IMG/VR virus record: IMGVR_UViG_3300020205_000940 | Span: 1 to 30,238 of that record | Source of the DNA: a virus | Length of the DNA stretch: 30,238 bases | Reading direction: 5' to 3' (one strand) | Part shown: in pieces, positions 8,582 to 16,363 of the stretch | Numbering within the stretch: the stretch's first letter is position 1 | Layout of the letters: the number at the start of each line of letters is the position of its first letter | The notes under the pieces: model-generated | What the model was told of the DNA's origin: nothing | Database searches by the model: none | The model's input: only the letters and a program-made list of their open reading frames with translations | Program-made: the position numbers and the translations under genes

Positions 8582-10193
8582 GACTCAAAATTATCTTGGT
8601 AACCCAAATCTTAAGAGATCAAATGTTAATGTATCCTTCACTCCTGAACAGGTAGAGGAATATATAAAATGCTCAAAAGATCCTGCATATTTTATTAGAA
8701 AATATGTAAAGATTGTCAGTCTGGATAAAGGACTGATCAATTTTGACATGTTCGATTTTCAAGAAACTTTCGTCAACACCATTCACGATAATCGATTTAC
8801 GATTGGAAAGATGCCTCGTCAGTGTGGTAAATCTACTACGCTGGTTTCTTATATTATTTGGTATATTCTGTTCAGTCCCAGCGTGAATGTTGCTATTCTT
8901 GCAAATAAGCAAACAGTAGCCAAATTGCACATGGATAGATTGAAAGTCGCATATGAGTATTTGCCAAAATGGTTACAGCAGGGTGTGAAAGAATGGAACA
9001 AGATGAGTATAGAACTAGAGAATGGTTCTAAGGTCACCGCAGCTGCAACCTCCGGATCTGCTATCCGTGGTGGTTCTTTTAATCTAATCATGTTGGATGA
9101 GTTTGCCCATGTACCTGACAATATTGCAAATGATTTCTATAGTTCCGTATTCCCGACAATCACATCCGGTAAGACAACCAAACTTGTCATAATCTCAACT
9201 CCTAATGGATTGAATCTTTTCTATAAGATCTGGGTAGATTCTGTAGAAGAGAGAAATGATTTCAAAAATGTGGAAATTCACTGGAAACAGGTTCCCGGTA
9301 GAGATGAAAAGTGGAAAGATCGTGAAATCAAGAACTTGGGTTCTGAAGAAGAGTTCCGAAAGGAACATGAGTGCGATTTCATTGGTTCTAGTAATACTTT
9401 AATTAGTTCAAATAAACTAAAGACGATGGTGTTCCGAAATCCGATATACAAAAATGATTTGGGACAGAGAGTGTATGAAAAGCCACAAGAAAAGCACAGT
9501 TACATTATGGTGGTAGATACCTCGCGAGGGCAGGGGTTGGATTACAATGCTTTCTGTATTTTTGATATAACCGAGATTCCATATAAGGTAGTTTCTATTT
9601 TTAGAAACAATGTGATGTCTCCTATGGTATATCCTAACATAATCTTTGCAGCAGCCAGAGAATATAACGATGCGTTCGTTTTAGTAGAAATAAATGACAT
9701 TGGCGGACAAGTTGCAGATATTTTATATAAAGATATGGAATATGAGAATATTCTGGTTTCCTCTGTTCGTGGAAGAAAAGGCCAGACTCTGGATGGAGGG
9801 TTCGGTAATGTCTCTACTCAGTTGGGGGTTCGCACCACCAAGGTTGTAAAGCGTCTAGGATGCTCTGTGTTGAAGTCTATGATCGAATCGGACAAGCTGA
9901 TACTCAATGACATAGATGTGATGAGAGAATTGGTTACTTTCGTATCCAAGCAGGCTTCCTATGAAGCTGACACTGGGCACAATGACGATTTAGTCATGTG
10001 TCTGGTTCTATTTGGCTGGTTGAGTACGCAGAGTTATTTCAAAGATTTGACCGATCTAGATATAAGAAAGACACTGTTTCAGAAACAGATTGACGCGATT
10101 GAGGAAGATGTGATGCCGTTTGGGTTCTTAAATATTGAAGATGCCTTCCAAAGAGATGAATTTGGTGAAGTATTTGGTGATACTATTTTGTAA
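8568..10193 (+). CDS. 17: Terminase large subunit gp17 (packaging ATPase and nuclease)
   Basis: This 541-residue protein is the DNA packaging motor. ATPase domain: Walker A PRQCGKST (residues 83-90), Walker B LIMLDE (173-178) and the coupling motif STPNG (210-214). Headful nuclease domain: VVDTS with Asp317, VEIND with Glu374 and HNDDLV with Asp473/474, the acidic triad of RNase H-like terminases. It is shorter than T4 gp17 (610 aa), mainly at the termini. The ATG lies in the gp16 coding end. No Walker or nuclease residue is missing, so it should be active. Confidence 0.96.
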   Translation: MSNNKTQNYLGNPNLKRSNVNVSFTPEQVEEYIKCSKDPAYFIRKYVKIVSLDKGLINFDMFDFQETFVNTIHDNRFTIGKMPRQCGKSTTLVSYIIWYILFSPSVNVAILANKQTVAKLHMDRLKVAYEYLPKWLQQGVKEWNKMSIELENGSKVTAAATSGSAIRGGSFNLIMLDEFAHVPDNIANDFYSSVFPTITSGKTTKLVIISTPNGLNLFYKIWVDSVEERNDFKNVEIHWKQVPGRDEKWKDREIKNLGSEEEFRKEHECDFIGSSNTLISSNKLKTMVFRNPIYKNDLGQRVYEKPQEKHSYIMVVDTSRGQGLDYNAFCIFDITEIPYKVVSIFRNNVMSPMVYPNIIFAAAREYNDAFVLVEINDIGGQVADILYKDMEYENILVSSVRGRKGQTLDGGFGNVSTQLGVRTTKVVKRLGCSVLKSMIESDKLILNDIDVMRELVTFVSKQASYEADTGHNDDLVMCLVLFGWLSTQSYFKDLTDLDIRKTLFQKQIDAIEEDVMPFGFLNIEDAFQRDEFGEVFGDTIL

Positions 10194-10286
10194 AATATGA
10201 AATGACTTAAAATTATACATAATCCTAGCAAATAATAGTATTTTCTAATCACAGGATACTGATAATAGGCGTCCAAAGGAGAAAAA
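10194..10286. other. Intergenic region before the tail sheath gene
   Basis: This 93-bp AT-rich gap lies between gp17 and gp18. It ends with AAAGGAG, a good ribosome site for gp18. No TATAAATA is present, and no convincing sigma70 promoter or terminator hairpin was found. An AGTAT...ATACT pair could form only a weak stem. Confidence 0.5.
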
Positions 10287-12128
10287 ATGGCATTTCAAAT
10301 AAGCCCAGGCGTAAATATAACCGAAAAAGATGTGACCCTTCTAGTCCCAGCAATCGCAACCACCCCAGCGGGTATGGTTGGATTGTTTCAATGGGGTCCG
10401 GGTAACGAACCAATAACAATTACAAGTGAAAAGGAACTGTCTCAGATTTATGGTCAACCCCTTAAATCCACAGGCGGTGTTACAGATGCCACCAAATACA
10501 ATAGATGGTGGTGGAGTGCTGCCAATTTTCTTTCTTATGGAAACAATATAAAAGTCATTAGATTCATCAATTCCGGTGGTGCTGCAAGAACTGCATGTTC
10601 CGGAACTGTTGCAATAACAGGAAGTCAACTTTCTGGCGCAACTAGTAAAGCGGCTTATAACGCAACCGTGACTGATGGTTTCTGGGCAGCAAAATACCCA
10701 GGCACACTTGGTAACGGTTTAAAGGTAGTAGTACTCGATCACTATGCTACTGAGACTTTTGGTGCAAATACAAATGCTGACGCAGAGCAATATGTAGATT
10801 ACATTAGAAATTTTGATGGTTTGCCAGGAACATCTCCTTGGGCAACAAATCTTACTGGAGCTGCACTCAAGGATGAAATTCATGTTCTGGTAATAGATGC
10901 TGCTGGCAATTTCAGTGGAACTGCTGGTACAATATTAGAGAAGTATTCATACTTGTCGAAAGCATCAAATGCTGTGAATCAAAACGGAACATCAAATTAT
11001 TACAGAGATGTAATAAATAATCAATCGCAATATGTTTGGGCATTGAATCATTTAGATGCTACTAATGGAGTTACGATAAACGGTTCAAACTTGGCAACAG
11101 CTACGGTTTCAGTTGATTCAGGAACTACTATATGGGGAACTACCGTGGTTCCTTCAACATCTTCTGCATTTAATGTGATGCAAGAGGGCGCATCTGGAGA
11201 AAACATAATAGTAAGTAATCTGTATGGCGGAGCATTAGATGTAACTCCTGCAGACGATGATATTGCAGAAGCATTTAACACATACATGGGCGATCCAGAA
11301 ATCATCGATGTTGCTCTGTTTATAACAGGACCTCTTGGCAAGACTGCTGCTTATCGCGTAATTGAAATTGCTGAAGCCAGAAAAGATGTGGTGGCATTCG
11401 TGTCTCCAATTCCATCTGGCGGATTCAACCAAACACCTTCTGCATATGTTGCAGACATTCTTACATTCAGAGCAAACGGAGATTCTACTTCATATGGTGT
11501 AGCAGATACTGGATACAAACTTCAGTACGACAACTACAACGATGAATATGTTTATGTTCCGTTGAATGCTGATATTGCTGGATTGTGCGTTCGTACAGAT
11601 GAAAATAACGATCCTTGGTTTTCACCAGCTGGACTGAATCGTGGCAGCATCAACCGTGTTGTTAAACTGCCATTCAACCCAAATCAAAGCAACCGCGATG
11701 ATTTATATAAGGTTGGTATGAATCCAGTGGTTTCTTTCCCAGGAATTGGACCAGTGTTGTTTGGAGATAAAACTCTTCTCAGCAGACCGTCTGCATTCGA
11801 TAGAATCAATGTACGCAGATTGTTCATCATTCTTGAAAAATCTATTGCAACTGCAGCTAAATTCCAATTGTTCGAATTCAATGATGCATTTACAAGAGCA
11901 CAATTTATTAACTTTGTTACTCCTTTCTTAAGAAATGTTCAAGGAAGAAGAGGTATTACAGATTTCAGAGTTGTATGCGATGAAACCAACAATACATCAC
12001 AAGTAATTGATTCTAATAACTTTGTTGCTGACATTTATATTAAGCCGAACAAATCAATCAACTTCATTCAACTCAACTTTATCGCAACGCCATCTGGTTT
12101 AAGTTTCGAAGAAGTGGTTGGAGCATAA
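10287..12128 (+). CDS. 18: Tail sheath protein gp18
   Basis: This 613-residue protein is the contractile sheath subunit (T4 gp18, 659 aa). The N-terminus has ISPGVNITEKDV and the GLFQWGPG motif typical of the family. The C-terminal domain, the part that interlocks subunits, carries VSFPGIGPVLFGDKTL, INVRRLFIILEKSIA and FEFNDAFTRAQF, all sheath hallmarks. The middle (about residues 100-330) is the variable surface-exposed region. A strong AAAGGAG lies 7 nt upstream. It is followed by gp19 with a short spacer, the T4 order. Confidence 0.95.
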   Translation: MAFQISPGVNITEKDVTLLVPAIATTPAGMVGLFQWGPGNEPITITSEKELSQIYGQPLKSTGGVTDATKYNRWWWSAANFLSYGNNIKVIRFINSGGAARTACSGTVAITGSQLSGATSKAAYNATVTDGFWAAKYPGTLGNGLKVVVLDHYATETFGANTNADAEQYVDYIRNFDGLPGTSPWATNLTGAALKDEIHVLVIDAAGNFSGTAGTILEKYSYLSKASNAVNQNGTSNYYRDVINNQSQYVWALNHLDATNGVTINGSNLATATVSVDSGTTIWGTTVVPSTSSAFNVMQEGASGENIIVSNLYGGALDVTPADDDIAEAFNTYMGDPEIIDVALFITGPLGKTAAYRVIEIAEARKDVVAFVSPIPSGGFNQTPSAYVADILTFRANGDSTSYGVADTGYKLQYDNYNDEYVYVPLNADIAGLCVRTDENNDPWFSPAGLNRGSINRVVKLPFNPNQSNRDDLYKVGMNPVVSFPGIGPVLFGDKTLLSRPSAFDRINVRRLFIILEKSIATAAKFQLFEFNDAFTRAQFINFVTPFLRNVQGRRGITDFRVVCDETNNTSQVIDSNNFVADIYIKPNKSINFIQLNFIATPSGLSFEEVVGA

Positions 12129-12147
12129 TTAAAGGAGCATCAATCTA

Positions 12148-12702
12148 ATGGACATTACAAAATTTACAAGTTTATTTGATGGTGGAGCAAGATCGAATCT
12201 ATTTCAGATTCAAATATCTAATACACCACAAGGAGTTCCACTTCTTGGCCAAGACGATCAAATAGTTCACATCAAAGCAATTCAATTACCAGAAACTACA
12301 GTTGGTGAAATTCCTGTAAATCACATGGGAAGAATATACAAATTCCCAGGAGATAGATTATATAATGATGTATCTCTGACTATTCTGAGTGATGGAACTA
12401 ATATGAGAATTCGGCATTTCTTTGAGGCATGGAATCATGCTTGGAACAACCACATTAGCAATACAGGTCTATTGCCAAATGATAACCAGCTGAATGCAGT
12501 TGTTAAATTGTCGCAATTGGATCGTAATCACCAACCGATTCGTACATATTTATTAAATAAGGCTTGGTGCAGTGATGTTTCTGCTGTTGATCTTTCTCAT
12601 GACAATAATGATGCTTTAGTAGAATTTACAGTAGCCATAAAATACCATTACTTTACAGTAGACGGTGGTACTTCTGCCGGACCTGGTCAAGGATTGGTTT
12701 AA
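12148..12702 (+). CDS. 19: Tail tube protein gp19
   Basis: This 184-residue protein matches the gp19 family (T4, 163 aa), which stacks as hexamers to form the inner tube. Recognisable parts are MDITKFTSLFDGGARSNLF, the IQLPETTVGEIPV segment, GRIYKFPGDR, DVSLTILSDG and the helix RHFFEAWNHAW. The last 15 residues are Gly-rich. It follows gp18 with AAAGGAG in the spacer. A second protein with the same pattern is encoded at 22384. Confidence 0.92.
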   Translation: MDITKFTSLFDGGARSNLFQIQISNTPQGVPLLGQDDQIVHIKAIQLPETTVGEIPVNHMGRIYKFPGDRLYNDVSLTILSDGTNMRIRHFFEAWNHAWNNHISNTGLLPNDNQLNAVVKLSQLDRNHQPIRTYLLNKAWCSDVSAVDLSHDNNDALVEFTVAIKYHYFTVDGGTSAGPGQGLV

Positions 12703-12732
12703 CTGACTATATACTTGTGAAGGAGATTTATT

Positions 12733-14379
12733 ATGGCATTTGATTTATTCGGTTTTACATTCGGTAAAACCAAGTCTGAAGAAATATCACCATCTTTAGT
12801 ACCGCCGGTTTTGGACGATGGCGCTGCCTTTGTTCAAGCCGGCGGTTTTCAAGGATGGTATGTTGATCTTGATGGAACCATCAAGTCGGATGTTGACTTG
12901 GTTAGAAAATATCGTGAGATGAGTCTTCACGCAGAAGTAGAAATGGCTATCGATGATGTTATCAATGAAATGATAACAGAAGATGCAACTGGTGAAATTG
13001 TTAAATTGAATATTGATAGAGTCGATAATTCAATTATACCAGAAGAAGTAAAGAAAGTAATGTATGAAGAATTCCAAAAGATTATCTTCTTACTTGATTT
13101 TAATCACAAATGCTATGATATAAGCAGACGATGGTATATCGATGGTCGGCTGTATTATCACATGATACTGGAAGACGATCCTAGACAGGGTATCAAAGAA
13201 ATTCGTCAGATCGATCCTACTAGAATCAAAAAAGTAAGAGAAGTAAAACGAAAAGATAAAATTAATGGTATTGATGTTATTGCTGGAATGGAAGAATATT
13301 TCATATACACAGTATCGGATAGACCAAATTCATATGACACCGCGCAAGGCGTGAAGCTGTCTCCAGATTCTGTTAATTATTGTCATTCCGGATTGTTTGA
13401 TTACGGAACAAAACGAGTTGTTAGTTTCCTTCACAAAGCAATCAAACCGCTGAATCAATTAAGAATGGTAGAAGATGCCACGGTAATTTATCGTTGGTCA
13501 AGAGCACCAGAGCGCAGAGTATTCTACATCGATGTTGGTTCTTTGCCAAAGAATAAAGCAGAATCGTATCTGCGTGATATCATGTTACGGTATCGCAATA
13601 AGATCACATATGATGCCAACACCGGCGAAGTAAGAGATGATAGAAAACACATGAGCATGTTGGAAGATTATTGGCTTCCTCGTCGCGAAGGTGGTAAGGG
13701 CACAGAAATCACAACCCTGCCCGGTGGACAAAATCTTGGTGAAATGGAAGATATAAAATACTTCCAAAAGAAACTTTTCCGTTGCTTGAATGTTCCATCA
13801 TCTCGTATGGAATCTGAGAACGGATTTAACATGGGTCGTGCAGCAGACATCAGCAGAGATGAACTGAAGTTTGCTAAATTTATCAGCAGACTTCGTTTAA
13901 GATTCTCAGATCTGTTCATGAATTTCATGAGAGTGCAACTTGTTGCTAAGGGAATAATCGATTTAGATGAGTGGGCTAAAATAAGTCAACACATCAGATT
14001 TGAATTCTCAACAGACTCTATGTTCTTAGAATCCAAGCAATCAGAAGTTCTGAAGGATCGCATGGCAGTTCTAAGAGAAGTATCAGATTACTCTGGCAAA
14101 TTCTTCTCCGATAGATGGATTCGTAAAAACATTCTTCGCCAAAGCGATGAAGATATTGATAATATCGATACAGAAATTGAACAAGAGAAGATGATTCAAG
14201 AGCAGAAGCAAATGGAAGAGCAGATGCGTGCAGAACAGATGGCAGCTCAGACTACTGGTGTGCCAGCTGGTGGCGTGGGTTCTTCCCCACCAGCTGGGGC
14301 ACCCCAAGGAGGTGGTGGTTCTTCGGCTGCACCAACACAACAATCAGGAGTAGATTACGATGCCAGCAGCCTTTTATGA
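12733..14379 (+). CDS. 20: Portal vertex protein gp20
   Basis: This 548-residue protein is the dodecameric portal through which DNA is packaged (T4 gp20, 524 aa). Family markers include YREMSLHAEVEMAIDDVINE, the RWYIDGRLYYH segment, KAIKPLNQLRMVEDATVIYR, RAPERRVFYIDVG, the motif around ITTLPGGQNLGEMEDI and PSSRMES. The C-terminus is a Gln/Glu-rich helix (about 475-507) followed by a Gly/Pro/Ser-rich tail. The last 20 bases overlap the next gene. The start has AAGGAG upstream. Confidence 0.96.
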   Translation: MAFDLFGFTFGKTKSEEISPSLVPPVLDDGAAFVQAGGFQGWYVDLDGTIKSDVDLVRKYREMSLHAEVEMAIDDVINEMITEDATGEIVKLNIDRVDNSIIPEEVKKVMYEEFQKIIFLLDFNHKCYDISRRWYIDGRLYYHMILEDDPRQGIKEIRQIDPTRIKKVREVKRKDKINGIDVIAGMEEYFIYTVSDRPNSYDTAQGVKLSPDSVNYCHSGLFDYGTKRVVSFLHKAIKPLNQLRMVEDATVIYRWSRAPERRVFYIDVGSLPKNKAESYLRDIMLRYRNKITYDANTGEVRDDRKHMSMLEDYWLPRREGGKGTEITTLPGGQNLGEMEDIKYFQKKLFRCLNVPSSRMESENGFNMGRAADISRDELKFAKFISRLRLRFSDLFMNFMRVQLVAKGIIDLDEWAKISQHIRFEFSTDSMFLESKQSEVLKDRMAVLREVSDYSGKFFSDRWIRKNILRQSDEDIDNIDTEIEQEKMIQEQKQMEEQMRAEQMAAQTTGVPAGGVGSSPPAGAPQGGGGSSAAPTQQSGVDYDASSLL

Positions 14380-14965
14380 GCTTAATATAGAACAATCTTC
14401 AGATTTCTTAGCTGCTCTACGAATATTAAAACCCGAAGATGGTACTCTTTTTAAATTTCTTCCAAATGTTGGAGAACGATTTTGGAAAAATGACAACTCT
14501 GCTGTTAATTTTGATATTCCAAATGAAATCAAACTGTTATATCCAAATCCAGTAAGTGCTTTTGGGTATTTACAAACCAACGCTCTATTAACTTTTCTTA
14601 CTGTTCGTATGAAAATAAAAGATAGTACTGGATCAGCAACAAATCTCAAAATAGAAGGACAGACTATTTGTAAAAGACAAGTAGATGGGGCAGGAGATTA
14701 TGTCCTAATAGACGAAAGTCCGGCAATTGGTACTTCGAATCGTGCAACATTCAAATTTGTAAATAGAACCAGTATTGCAGCAGATAATAACATAACATTG
14801 CATATACCAAATTCTGTTACTAATAATTATAAAGGAAAATATCTATACGATATTGAACTCGAATATAGAATAGGCGGAGTTGGGGCAACTGAGTCCAATA
14901 CAACACCATTTGTTGTGAGATTGTTACAAGGAAGAGTTACATTCAATCCAAACATAACAACATAA
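14360..14965 (+). CDS. Putative virion protein between portal and prohead core, 201 aa
   Basis: I do not recognise the family. The ATG at 14360 has AGGAG 9 nt upstream (14346-14350), both inside the gp20 coding end, so the overlap looks genuine. The protein has a mixed N-terminal part and, from about residue 75, a beta-rich domain with alternating hydrophobic residues and many Asn/Thr/Ile. This composition resembles phage decoration, fibre or baseplate-associated proteins. It is the first of three genes inserted where T4 goes straight from gp20 to gp67. The next gene starts at the base after its stop, so the three are probably co-expressed. Confidence 0.55.
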   Translation: MPAAFYELNIEQSSDFLAALRILKPEDGTLFKFLPNVGERFWKNDNSAVNFDIPNEIKLLYPNPVSAFGYLQTNALLTFLTVRMKIKDSTGSATNLKIEGQTICKRQVDGAGDYVLIDESPAIGTSNRATFKFVNRTSIAADNNITLHIPNSVTNNYKGKYLYDIELEYRIGGVGATESNTTPFVVRLLQGRVTFNPNITT

Positions 14966-16363
14966 ATGTCAATCAATGCAGCATCATTTAAGATTCTTGT
15001 CGGAAGTTTTACAGATAAAAATGTATTAGCTTCTGGTAATGCATTGACAATATATCAAATTGGTTCTATTGACTATAAATTAGCTACAATACTTGAGAAT
15101 GTAGATTCCATTAACGAATTCTATGAAGAAGGGGGCAATAATTCAAATCCCTGTACTTCTAGTTTATTTGGTTGTACAGAATCTTTAGTCATTAATGTAG
15201 ATCCTGAATGCCCAAATGGAACAGGAGGAACTGGTCCTCAAGGTCCTCAAGGTCCTGCAGGATCTAGTGGAACTAGCGGAAGAACTACTGTAATTACGGT
15301 AGCACCGCCAATTCCTTTAAATTGTGGCGAGGATCCAACAGCCACAATTACTGATCCAGTCCAGAATCCAAATGGAGTAACACAAACACAAACACTAACA
15401 TTAGGAATACCAGTATCTTGTGCTGGTGGTGGTGGTGGTGAAAATGTTTCAGTTAAGGTGACACATGGAGGTGGGACTCAATTTAATCCCGGATCTGTAT
15501 CTGCTATTGATTTTAAATCTGGTGCAAATATGTCTTTTGGAGGAGGATTTGTCGGTAGTACTACAGGTAGTATAAACATAAAAGCAACTTGTACTGCTGT
15601 TGGTTATTTCAGAATTCTTAGTATAACACTAGAAGGCAATAGATGGATATACAGAGGTGTTCCACAAAACTTTATGAGAAATGATGGAACTGATCCAAAT
15701 ACGGGAGCCGGTGCAACTAATTTGGGGTTTGTGTCAGAGATAGATGCAATAGAAGTTATTAATCTTGCAGAAGATTCTTTTTCTACATCAATACCGTTAG
15801 GTGCTGAAATTGGTGCAGATTATCAAACATTTCCATCTGGACTCATATATCCGACCGCAGGCGCAACACCAACTTCAGTAATACTAACAGTACAGCCAGA
15901 AGTAGTTTTATACAAAGATGCATCGGAGAATGTGTTTATCAATACCAAAAATCCATTAAATGGAAATTTATTAAAAGCAAAAATTGATTCTGTTGATATA
16001 TTTGCTGATACTAGTGGACCAAAATGGAGATATAAAGTCAAATTCTGTTCTGTTGATTCTATCATAACAGCTGCAACTGGTCCAACAACAACACCAATAA
16101 ATTTTAAATCTAAATCTACAGCTTGGGCATATAATCAACTTGAAGTGGGCAATACTATATCGTCTGCATATGGATATACACTATCAACATCAAATTCATA
16201 TACCACAGCTACTAGCACCACTCCAGAAGGATTTAAATTAAATTCTGCTACTGGATTTCTATTCAGTCATGTTCCAATTGGAAGTATTGTAGATATTGAA
16301 GTTGATAGTAAAGGAAGCTTTTACTTCAAAGCCCCAAATGCAGTAGTAGGTATTTGTTCATGA
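14966..16363 (+). CDS. Putative structural protein with collagen-like segment, 465 aa
   Basis: No function is recognised. It starts directly after the previous stop. Residues 1-80 form a head domain. Residues 85-105 are a short collagen-like run of about seven Gly-x-y triplets with GPQGPQGPAG at the centre. A five-Gly run near residue 153, encoded by GGT repeats, separates the next part. The rest (residues 160-465) is beta-rich, Thr/Ser/Asn-rich and fibre-like. Collagen-like triplets are known in phage fibre and surface proteins, where they trimerise the shaft. Four cysteines cluster in residues 63-82 and around 119. A role as a surface appendage is inferred. Confidence 0.55.
   Translation: MSINAASFKILVGSFTDKNVLASGNALTIYQIGSIDYKLATILENVDSINEFYEEGGNNSNPCTSSLFGCTESLVINVDPECPNGTGGTGPQGPQGPAGSSGTSGRTTVITVAPPIPLNCGEDPTATITDPVQNPNGVTQTQTLTLGIPVSCAGGGGGENVSVKVTHGGGTQFNPGSVSAIDFKSGANMSFGGGFVGSTTGSINIKATCTAVGYFRILSITLEGNRWIYRGVPQNFMRNDGTDPNTGAGATNLGFVSEIDAIEVINLAEDSFSTSIPLGAEIGADYQTFPSGLIYPTAGATPTSVILTVQPEVVLYKDASENVFINTKNPLNGNLLKAKIDSVDIFADTSGPKWRYKVKFCSVDSIITAATGPTTTPINFKSKSTAWAYNQLEVGNTISSAYGYTLSTSNSYTTATSTTPEGFKLNSATGFLFSHVPIGSIVDIEVDSKGSFYFKAPNAVVGICS
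15224..15286 (+). repeat. Collagen-like Gly-x-y triplet repeat (coding)
   Basis: Nine-base units such as GGTCCTCAA recur within 15234-15257 and encode GPQ-GPQ-GPA, flanked by Gly/Thr/Ser triplets. Such repeats can change copy number by slippage. Confidence 0.7.

Noticed and set aside
10981-11025. AATAAATA and other near matches to the late octamer inside genes
   Set aside because: One mismatch, inside coding sequence and not positioned before a start codon.
14360-14379. Possible programmed frameshift between gp20 and the next gene
   Set aside because: The downstream gene has its own ATG with AGGAG at 9 nt, so simple overlap explains it.
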